Source: DASQFD01 sp035633255
GTDB lineage: Bacteria > Actinomycetota > Actinomycetes > Actinomycetales > Dermatophilaceae
NCBI GenBank assembly: GCA_035633255.1
Contig: DASQFD010000045.1
Coordinates: forward strand, 1-54,250
Reading direction: 5' to 3'
DNA: 54,250 bases
Shown: positions 47,058 through 54,250 of the stretch, in pieces
Layout of the letters: each line of letters starts with the position of its first letter
Numbering within the stretch: position 1 is the first letter of the stretch
Program-made: the position numbers and the translations under genes
The notes under the pieces: generated by a model
What the model was told of the DNA's origin: nothing
Database searches by the model: none
The model's input: only the letters and a program-made list of their open reading frames with translations

Positions 47058-47061
<4 letters not shown>
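44926..47061 (+). CDS. pta: Phosphate acetyltransferase, long form
   Basis: A 711-residue enzyme that interconverts acetyl-CoA and acetyl phosphate. The N-terminal part has a dethiobiotin-synthetase-like P-loop (IAGTEEQSGKSAVAVGV); the DRTGG domain is around 215-330 (VIVAGMTMPHVLDRLSDGCV). The catalytic PTA domain is about 375-705, with VVLPEGAEPRILTAAGLVLE, GSVTTTAHTIRPALEVV and VFLMCLADRVLVYGDCAV. It overlaps ackA in ATGA. Placement in the lysine cluster suggests that it turns acetyl-CoA from lysine into acetate and ATP. Confidence 0.95.
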
Positions 47062-48244
<1,183 letters not shown>

Positions 48245-48248
<4 letters not shown>

Positions 48249-48706
48249 GGGGCGCAGGCCAAGGACGCGCTTCGCGCCCCGGGCCGCCAGGCCCTCAGGA
48301 GCCCGGAGCACCGGCTCGTCGATACGGACCCGCCTCCGGGGAACCGCCCGTCCTCGCGGACCCGCGCCGCTGGGGTGCGCTGGTCGGCATCGTCGGGGGG
48401 CTGGTGTTCGTCCTCCCCTACGCACCGGCGTTCAGAGTGGGGGTGTCGACGGCGGCGACGCTTGCCGGAGGCATGGGCGCCGCCCTGGTCGCGCTGGGCT
48501 GCGCCGGGCTGGTCGCCGGCTATGCCGGTCGTGCGCGCGCCCCGGCCGCCGCCGCGGCGCTCTCTGGTCTGGTCATGCTCGCCCTACTCGTGCAGGACGC
48601 GCGTGGCCGCTTCGCGGCTCCGGGGCGAAGCGGGCCGACTGACAGGCGCTGCCGAGCGAGGCCCGACGACAGCGATCGTCGACACCCGGTCCGAACGATC
48701 TCCTGA
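48245..48706 (+). CDS. Hypothetical membrane protein coupled to ackA
   Basis: A 153-residue frame starting inside the ackA stop (ATGA). A Gly/Pro/Arg-rich N-terminus precedes three hydrophobic segments at about 50-125: GALVGIVGGLVFVLPYAP, AATLAGGMGAALVALGCAGL and AAAAALSGLVMLALLVQ. The last 40 residues are Arg-rich. Codon bias is weaker at both ends than in neighbours, so the true limits may be shorter. Unknown function. Confidence 0.5.
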
Positions 48707-48756
48707 ACCTGCCCTTTGCCGCCGGACGACCTGCGGCATGTGGCCGCTGAACCCGA

Positions 48757-48762
48757 TAGATT
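48757..48762 (+). promoter_or_regulatory. -10 box TAGATT for kamD-kamE-kal (leaderless)
   Basis: TAGATT is followed by 6 nt and GTG 48769; this argues against the in-frame GTG at 48763, which would touch the box. Confidence 0.5.
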
Positions 48763-48768
48763 GTGCCC

Positions 48769-50424
48769 GTGCCTGTTCGTTCCACGTCCCTCCTCGACCT
48801 CGACCCAGCCCTCGTCCGTCGCGCGCGCACCCTTGCGCGCCGGGCCGGCAAGCCGGTCGTCGACCTCGCGCGCAGCCACACCACCGTGTCGGTGGAGCGC
48901 GCGACCCTGCGGCTCGCCGGTCTCGCCGGCGCCGACCACGAGAAGGTCCCGTGGGTCAACCACCTCGTCGACGCCGTCCGCGACGGGGTGGGTCTCGAGC
49001 ACGGCGTGGGCGCACCGGTGTGGGACGCGCTGCGCCGCGGCGAGGCCGGCGACCTGCTCACCCTCGCGCAGAAGGCGTCCTCCGGCTCGGTGACCTTCCG
49101 CCTGCCCGAGGGCCGGGACGCCACCGCCGCCAAGCGGGCCGCGCGCACGGCGGTGGCCCGCGGCATCCGGACCATCGACCGGCAGCGGGCCACCCGCGAC
49201 CGGCTGGTCGCCCGCCACGGCGACCCGCAGCGGACACCGTGGATCTACCTCATCGTCGCCACCGGCGACATCCACGAGGACATCCCGCAGGCGCAGGAGG
49301 CGGCCCGCGAGGGGGCCGACGTCATCGCGGTGATCCGCTCCACCGGCCAGTCGCTGCTCGACTACGTCCCCGAGGGCGCGACCCGTGAGGGCTTCGCCGG
49401 CACCTACGCCACGCAGGAGAACTTCCGGCTGATGCGCGCCGCGCTGGACGAGTCCAGCCGCGAGCTCGGCCGCTACGTGCGCCTCACCAACTACGCCAGC
49501 GGGCTGTGCATGCCCGAGATCGCGGCGCTGGCGGGGCTGGAGCGGCTCGACATGATGCTCAACGACTCGATGTACGGGATCCTCTTCCGCGACATCAACC
49601 CGATCCGCACCTTCGTCGACCAGCGGTTCAGCCGGCAGGTGCACGCCCGCGCCGGGATCATCATCAACACCGGCGAGGACAACTACCTCACCACCGCCGA
49701 CGCGGTCGAGGCCGCCCACACCGTCACGGTCAGCCAGCTGCTCAACGAGTACTTCGCCAAGGAGGCCGGGCTGGCCGACTGGCAGCTCGGCCTCGGCCAC
49801 GCCTTCGAGATCGATCCCTCGGTCCCCGACAGCTTCCGCCTCGAGCTCGCCCACGCCCTGCTGGCCCGGCAGCTCTTCCCGGACGCGCCGCTGAAGTGGA
49901 TGCCGCCGACCAAGCACATGACCGGCGACGTCTTCCGCGGCTACCTGCTCGACGGGTTCTTCAACCTCGCCGGCGCGATGACCGGGCAGGGCATCCTGCT
50001 CGTCGGGATGATGACCGAGGCCGTCGTGACCCCGTGGCTCTCCGACCGCGACCTGGCCCTGCAGAACGTCCGCTACGTCATGGACGCGGCGGGCGGCCTC
50101 GCCGAGGACTTCCACCCCCCGCGGGACGGCCTGATCCAGACCCGGGCCCGCGAGGTCCTGGGCGAGGCGGTCGAGCTCCTGGAGCGGATCGCCGGCGATG
50201 CGCCCGCGCGGGACGCGAGCGGTGCGCGCACGGCATACCCGCAGCCGCTCCTGGCCGCCATCGCGGACGGCACGTTCGGCTCGATGCGCCGCCCCCCGAT
50301 GGGCGGCAAGGGGCTGGACGGGGTGGTCCGCAAGGCCGACGGCTACGACAACCCGGCGGTGACCCTGCTCGAGGAGGGGGCCCCCGCACCCGCCCACGTC
50401 CCGCAGAGGAGGCGCAGCGCATGA
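48769..50424 (+). CDS. kamD: Lysine 5,6-aminomutase alpha subunit
   Basis: A 551-residue subunit of the adenosylcobalamin- and PLP-dependent enzyme that moves the terminal amino group of beta-lysine to carbon 5. The TIM-barrel part has WIYLIVATGDIHEDIPQAQ, GADVIAVIRSTGQSLLDYVP, FAGTYATQENFRLMRAALDE and LNDSMYGILFRDINPIRT. These are characteristic and leave little doubt about the family. It is slightly longer than clostridial KamD because of the C-terminal tail. The stop overlaps the kamE start in ATGA. Confidence 0.94.
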   Translation: MPVRSTSLLDLDPALVRRARTLARRAGKPVVDLARSHTTVSVERATLRLAGLAGADHEKVPWVNHLVDAVRDGVGLEHGVGAPVWDALRRGEAGDLLTLAQKASSGSVTFRLPEGRDATAAKRAARTAVARGIRTIDRQRATRDRLVARHGDPQRTPWIYLIVATGDIHEDIPQAQEAAREGADVIAVIRSTGQSLLDYVPEGATREGFAGTYATQENFRLMRAALDESSRELGRYVRLTNYASGLCMPEIAALAGLERLDMMLNDSMYGILFRDINPIRTFVDQRFSRQVHARAGIIINTGEDNYLTTADAVEAAHTVTVSQLLNEYFAKEAGLADWQLGLGHAFEIDPSVPDSFRLELAHALLARQLFPDAPLKWMPPTKHMTGDVFRGYLLDGFFNLAGAMTGQGILLVGMMTEAVVTPWLSDRDLALQNVRYVMDAAGGLAEDFHPPRDGLIQTRAREVLGEAVELLERIAGDAPARDASGARTAYPQPLLAAIADGTFGSMRRPPMGGKGLDGVVRKADGYDNPAVTLLEEGAPAPAHVPQRRRSA

Positions 50425-51248
50425 GCCGCACGCGACCCGACGCCCAGCGCCGGATGGAGCACGCGCTCCCCGGCGACCCCAGCCTGCGCGAGCCCGGACC
50501 GATCGTGCGCCCCTACGGCGACACCACCGGCGACGGCATGGTGCAGGTCTCCTTCACCCTGCCGCTGCCCCACGACAAGCGCGCCGAGGGCGCCGCGCTC
50601 CAGCTGGCCGCCAAGATGGGCATGGAGCCGGCGATGCTGGTCCACGCCAAGGCGATCGGGCCGCACTACACCTTCTTCGTGCTCTACGGGTCGGTCACCC
50701 ACCTGGTCGACGTGCGCGAGGTGGAGGTCGTCGAGCGGGAGTTCGAGCTGCTGCCCTCCGCCGAGGTCAACGCCCTGATCCGCCGGCACCTGCGCCGCAA
50801 GCTCGTCGTCCTCGGCGCCTGCATCGGCACCGACGCGCACACCGTGGGCATCGACGCGATCCTCAACATCAAGGGGATCGCGGGGGAGAAGGGGCTGGAG
50901 TATTACCGCGAGATGGAGGTGCACAACCTCGGCGCCCAGGTGCTCGTCCCCGACCTGGTCAAGGCGGCCAAGGAGCTGCGCGCCGACGCGGTGCTGGTCA
51001 GCCAGGTGATCACCCAGCGCGACGCCCACCTGCACAACACGAGGTCGATGTCGGCGGCCTTCCGCGAGGCGTTCCCGGCGGGCCGGGTGCCGCTGCTGGT
51101 CGTCGGCGGACCGCGCTTCGACGAGAAGGCCACCACCGAGCTGGGGGTGGACCGCATCTTCGGGCGCGGCACCACGCCCGACGAGGTGGCGAGCTACCTC
51201 GTCCACGCCCTCGTGGTCGCACCGCGGGCCGAGCCGAAGGGGGCCTGA
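50421..51248 (+). CDS. kamE: Lysine 5,6-aminomutase beta subunit (cobalamin and PLP binding)
   Basis: A 275-residue subunit. The cobalamin motif is GTDAHTVGID with His140 as the lower ligand. Lys151 lies 11 residues later (DAILNIK), the same spacing as the PLP-binding lysine of the clostridial enzyme. So both cofactor residues are intact. The N-terminal domain (VRPYGDTTGDGMVQVSFTLP) is the family's dimerisation part. A strong AGAGGAGG lies 9 nt before ATG. Codon TAT at 50901 is a rare use in this window. Confidence 0.94.
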   Translation: MSRTRPDAQRRMEHALPGDPSLREPGPIVRPYGDTTGDGMVQVSFTLPLPHDKRAEGAALQLAAKMGMEPAMLVHAKAIGPHYTFFVLYGSVTHLVDVREVEVVEREFELLPSAEVNALIRRHLRRKLVVLGACIGTDAHTVGIDAILNIKGIAGEKGLEYYREMEVHNLGAQVLVPDLVKAAKELRADAVLVSQVITQRDAHLHNTRSMSAAFREAFPAGRVPLLVVGGPRFDEKATTELGVDRIFGRGTTPDEVASYLVHALVVAPRAEPKGA

Positions 51249-51251
51249 GCC

Positions 51252-51698
51252 GTGACCGGGCACCCGCCATCCACCACCGGCACGCCGTCGCCGCTGCCCC
51301 GCCCCACGGTGGGCACCACCGTCGTGCACCGCCGCTACGTGCCCTACAGCCACGCCCACTACGCCGGCAACCTCGTCGACGGCGCCTACTCCCTCGGCGC
51401 CTTCGGGGACGTGGCCACCGAGCTGTGCATCCGCACCGACGGTGACGAGGGCCTGTTCGCCTCCTACTCGGAGGTGCAGTTCCGCGCTCCCGTCCGCGCC
51501 GGTGACGTCATCGAGGTCGAGGCGCGGCTGGTCCGCGTCGGCAGCCGCAGCCGCGAGATGGAGTTCCAGGTGCGGGTCGTCGGTCGGGGCGCGCCGCAGC
51601 GTGGTGAGTCGGCCGCCGACGTCCTCGACCCCCCGGTCGTGGCGACCACCGCGCGGGGCGTCGTCGTCGTGCCCGCCAGGGAGCTCCCGACCGCATAG
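51252..51698 (+). CDS. kal: 3-aminobutyryl-CoA ammonia lyase (hotdog fold)
   Basis: A 148-residue hotdog protein. The strand and helix VHRRYVPYSHAHYAGNLVDG with GAYSLGAFGDVATELCIR resembles Kal, which releases ammonia from 3-aminobutyryl-CoA to give crotonyl-CoA. The position 3 bp behind kamE supports this over a general thioesterase. GTG start without a clear ribosome site; likely coupled to kamE. Confidence 0.82.
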   Translation: MTGHPPSTTGTPSPLPRPTVGTTVVHRRYVPYSHAHYAGNLVDGAYSLGAFGDVATELCIRTDGDEGLFASYSEVQFRAPVRAGDVIEVEARLVRVGSRSREMEFQVRVVGRGAPQRGESAADVLDPPVVATTARGVVVVPARELPTA

Positions 51699-51734
51699 CC
51701 TGCCCCCGTTCGACCGAGCCGGCCTCGTCGTGGA

Positions 51735-52079
51735 CTAGTCGGCGTGCACGACGTCGACGGAGATCTCCACCGCCGGGACCGTCCCCCTGTTCTCGAGCCA
51801 GTGGACGGTGTTCCGGTCCTCGGGCCAGCCCACGCCCGGCCCGTAGTCGGTGGCCACCCCGTCGCGATGGTCGGTGATGGTCCCCTGCAGCACGTACACG
51901 GTCCCCGGTCTGCCCCGGTGGTCGTGGACCGGCCCGAAGACCCCGCCCGGCTGCATCGTCACCATGCGCATCCTGAGCTGGTGCCCTGCCATCCCCTCGA
52001 TCTCCGGGCCGAGGTCGACGGTGGCGAGGAGCTCCACCGCGACATCCCTGCCCTCCGGCGCCACCGGTTCATCGCCCAT
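51735..52079 (-). CDS. Cupin-domain protein
   Basis: A 114-residue single cupin. The metal motif is GPVHDHRGRPGTVYVLQG; the second motif WPEDRNTVHWLENRG supplies another His. Function unknown; cupins of this size are dioxygenases, isomerases or sensors. ATG 52079 has GAGAGG about 9 nt upstream; a longer frame to 52298 is of poor quality. It is convergent with kal. Confidence 0.82.
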   Translation of the reverse strand: MGDEPVAPEGRDVAVELLATVDLGPEIEGMAGHQLRMRMVTMQPGGVFGPVHDHRGRPGTVYVLQGTITDHRDGVATDYGPGVGWPEDRNTVHWLENRGTVPAVEISVDVVHAD

Positions 52080-52357
52080 CGTGCAGTCCTCTCCGCGAGG
52101 CCGGCCGACCGCCCGGGAGCCGGGTCGCCCCCGGATCAGGTGCCCGTCACCCGGCCCGGCCGGCAGACCGATTGTCCACCCCCGTGGACCCGTTCTCCGC
52201 TCCACCGGCGGTGCGATCGCGCGCCGGGCGCCACGGCGTGCTCGCGCCAAGGCATGAACGCACCACGTCGGCCACCGTCGGCGCAGCATCGCGGTCACGG
52301 GCCGGCGGCGCTCACCGCCGCCGTCGTGCCGCCCCGGGAGCTCCCACCGGAGTGACC

Positions 52358-52363
52358 TACCGT
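52358..52363 (+). promoter_or_regulatory. -10 box TACCGT for lnt (leaderless)
   Basis: TACCGT is followed by 6 nt and GTG 52370. Confidence 0.5.
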
Positions 52364-52369
52364 GGGCGG

Positions 52370-53938
52370 GTGCTCCGGCCCACCCTCCCCGTCCGCCTCG
52401 CCCTCGCGGTGGCGGCCGGGCTGGCCCTGTGGCTCGCCTTCCCCGACCACGACCTGTGGTGGCTGGCCCCCGTCGGCGTCGCGCTGCTGGCGGCCGCCAC
52501 CCTGAGCGCCACCGTCGGCCACGCGTTCCTCGTCGGGCTCGTCGGCGGGCTGGCGTTCTTCGTCCCGGTCCTCTCCTGGTCCGGGACCTACGTCGGGGCG
52601 CTGCCCTGGCTGGCGCTCGCCACCCTGCAGGCGCTCTACGTCGCGGCCATGTGCGCGGTGGTGGGGTATGCCGGCCGCCGCCTCCTCGACGCCGGCCGCC
52701 GGACCGCGGCCCTGGCCTGCGTGCCGCTCGGCTGGGTCGCGCAGGAGCTGGCTCGCGGCACCACCCCGTGGGGCGGCTTCCCGTGGGCGCGGCTGGCCTT
52801 CAGCCAGGCCGACTCGCCCCTCGCGCACGTGGCCGCGTGGCTGGGGGCCCCCGGCGTGACGGCAGCCGTGGCGACGGCTGGAGCCGGCCTGCTCGGGCTG
52901 GCAACGGCGCTGCGGCCGGTGGCACCACGCCGGCTGGCCGGTGGCGCCGCCGCGGCGACGCTGCCGCTGCTGGCCGGGGCGGTCCCCGTGGCCACCGACG
53001 GGCGCGCCGTCGAGGTGGGGATGGTGCAGGGGAACGTGCCACGGGCCGGTCTGGAGTTCAACGCCGAGCGGCGTGCCGTGCTCGACAACCACGTCCGCGG
53101 GACCGAGGCCCTCGCCGCCCGGGCACCCGACGACCTCAGCCTCGTGGTCTGGCCCGAGAACGCCTCGGACATCGACCCGCTGCGCAACCTGGATGCCGCC
53201 GCGCAGGTGCAGCGGGCGGTCGACGCGGTCGGCGTGCCGGTGCTGGTCGGTGCGGTGCTCGCCGAGCCCCCGGGCCGGGACTCCAACGTCTCGCTGCTCT
53301 ACCGGCCCGGGAGAGGGGAGCCGGAGCGCTACACCAAGCTGCACCCGGCGCCGTTCGCCGAGTGGATCCCGTTCCGGTCCTTCTTCCGGAACTTCAGCGG
53401 CGCGGTCGACCTCGCCGGGGACTTCGTCGCCGGGACGGAGGTGGGCTCCTTCCGCATCGAGGCCGAGGGCGGCGCCTACTGGGCGCTCCCGACGATCTGC
53501 TTCGAGGTGGCCTACGACGGGCTGGTCCGCGACGCGGTCCGGGAGCACCCGGGCGATGACGCGCTGCTGGTGGTGCAGACCAACAACGCGACCTTCGGCC
53601 GCACGGCCGAGTCCGAGCAGCAGTTCGCGATCTCCCGGATCCGGGCCATCGAGCACGGCCGGTCCGTCGCCCACGTCTCGACGGTCGGGGTCTCCGGGCT
53701 GGTCCTGCCGGACGGGTCGGTGGTGGGCAAGACCGGTCTCTTCACCGTGGAGCAGGTGCTCGCCAGGCCGGTGCTCCGGTCCGGCACGACGCCGGCGGAC
53801 CGGCTCGGCCGCGCCCCCGAGCTGCTCGCGGTGGTGGCGCTGGCCGCCCTGACCGTGCTGGCGCAGCGGTCCCGGCGACCGGCTAGGGTCGGGGAGCCCG
53901 CCGCCCGCCGCACCACCGAGGACGCCCCCGTTGGCTGA
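52370..53938 (+). CDS. lnt: Apolipoprotein N-acyltransferase
   Basis: A 522-residue membrane enzyme that adds the third acyl chain to the N-terminal Cys of lipoproteins. About six membrane helices fill residues 1-205. The nitrilase-like domain has the triad Glu in WPENASDIDP, Lys in ERYTKLHPAPFAEW and Cys in LPTICFEVAYDG. A last helix (LLAVVALAALTVLAQ) follows. In mycobacteria Lnt and Ppm1 are fused; here they are separate neighbours with an 8-bp overlap. Likely substrates include the FKBP lipoprotein of this window. Confidence 0.94.
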   Translation: MLRPTLPVRLALAVAAGLALWLAFPDHDLWWLAPVGVALLAAATLSATVGHAFLVGLVGGLAFFVPVLSWSGTYVGALPWLALATLQALYVAAMCAVVGYAGRRLLDAGRRTAALACVPLGWVAQELARGTTPWGGFPWARLAFSQADSPLAHVAAWLGAPGVTAAVATAGAGLLGLATALRPVAPRRLAGGAAAATLPLLAGAVPVATDGRAVEVGMVQGNVPRAGLEFNAERRAVLDNHVRGTEALAARAPDDLSLVVWPENASDIDPLRNLDAAAQVQRAVDAVGVPVLVGAVLAEPPGRDSNVSLLYRPGRGEPERYTKLHPAPFAEWIPFRSFFRNFSGAVDLAGDFVAGTEVGSFRIEAEGGAYWALPTICFEVAYDGLVRDAVREHPGDDALLVVQTNNATFGRTAESEQQFAISRIRAIEHGRSVAHVSTVGVSGLVLPDGSVVGKTGLFTVEQVLARPVLRSGTTPADRLGRAPELLAVVALAALTVLAQRSRRPARVGEPAARRTTEDAPVG

Positions 53939-54250
53939 CCCCAGCCCTCCCCAGGACCCCCCGCGGGGCGCCCTGGAGCGCGTCGCCGTCCTCGTCCCGA
54001 CCTACAACGAGCGGGAGAACCTGCCCGGCGTGGTCGCCCGGGTCCGGAGCGCCGTCCCGGGCGCCGACGTCGTCGTGCTCGACGACGGCTCGCCGGACGG
54101 CACCGGTGAGGTCGCCGACGCCCTGGCCGCGAGCGACCCGGCGGTCCACGTCATCCACCGGCCGGTCAGGGAGGGGCTGGGCCCGGCCTACCTCGAGGGG
54201 TTCCGCTGGGCCATCGAGCGCGGCTACGACGCCGTCGTCGAGATGGACGC
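53931..54250 (+). CDS. Polyprenol-phosphate mannose synthase (GT2), 3' part beyond the window
   Basis: A partial gene of 106 codons. VAVLVPTYNERENLPGVVAR is the nucleotide-sugar site of family 2 glycosyltransferases, VVVLDDGSPDGTGEVADA the metal region, and EGLGPAYLEGFRWAIERGYD the usual continuation of dolichol-phosphate mannose synthases. The only start in frame is TTG 53931, overlapping lnt. Pairing with lnt is typical of actinobacteria. Confidence 0.85.
   Translation, partial: MADPSPPQDPPRGALERVAVLVPTYNERENLPGVVARVRSAVPGADVVVLDDGSPDGTGEVADALAASDPAVHVIHRPVREGLGPAYLEGFRWAIERGYDAVVEMD

Noticed and set aside
51696..51701. TAGCCT at the kal stop as a further -10 box
   Set aside because: No plus-strand gene starts downstream; the next gene is on the minus strand, so it is likely chance.

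Overview
The window is chromosomal DNA of a very high-GC actinomycete. The GC-ending codons, the complete Pup-proteasome locus and gene order place it there: metH, RecB-like protein, M50 protease, trmI, arc, dop, pup, prcB, prcA, pafA, pafB, pafC, tatA, tatC, helY. This order resembles the Mycobacterium tuberculosis mpa-to-helY region. I guess Micrococcales (Intrasporangiaceae-like), with low confidence. I found no tRNA, rRNA, CRISPR array, phage gene or intact insertion sequence.

Layout. 1-3.5 kb: an edge-truncated conserved gene, a two-domain VOC gene broken by an in-frame amber codon, a sugar epimerase-like gene and a RecB-type nuclease gene. 3.6-9.7 kb: cobalamin-dependent methionine synthase (minus), then an M50 protease and tRNA m1A58 methyltransferase (plus). 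9.7-18.5 kb: the pupylation system (ATPase, depupylase, Pup, both 20S subunits, ligase), interrupted by a 192-bp tandem array and two minus-strand genes. 18.5-24.6 kb: two FKBP-type prolyl isomerases, a DUF3866 gene, the WYL regulators PafB and PafC, a small membrane protein, TatA and TatC. 24.6-30.3 kb: an AspT/YidE-like transporter, a diacylglycerol kinase-like enzyme and the HelY helicase. 30.3-36.7 kb: a compact operon with a carboxylate-amine ligase/ATP-grasp fusion, an asparagine-synthase-type amidotransferase and an S9 peptidase. It looks like a system that makes, amidates and hydrolyses a small peptide. 36.8-42.1 kb: a 5'-3' exonuclease, an Lrp/AsnC regulator, a gamma carbonic anhydrase-like protein, an acyl-CoA synthetase, a membrane protein and BioY. 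42.2-51.7 kb: an anaerobe-type lysine degradation cluster (kamA, kdd, kamD, kamE, kal) wrapped around pta-ackA; the cleavage enzyme Kce is not visible. 51.7-54.25 kb: a cupin, apolipoprotein N-acyltransferase and the start of a polyprenol-phosphate mannose synthase.

Three window-wide patterns stand out. First, the octamer GTATGCCG (either strand) occurs about 36 times where base composition predicts one or two. In genes it sits almost always as Tyr-Ala or Ala-Tyr and uses the otherwise nearly absent TAT codon or the GCA codon. Outside genes it also forms a perfect inverted pair in a hairpin behind kamA. Second, at least 16 genes carry TAnnnT 6-8 nt before the start codon, the geometry of leaderless mRNAs. 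In several places the TAG stop codon of the upstream gene forms the first half of the next gene's -10 box. Third, tandem arrays of quite different period (17, 19, 60 and 192 bp) lie exactly at gene 3' ends.
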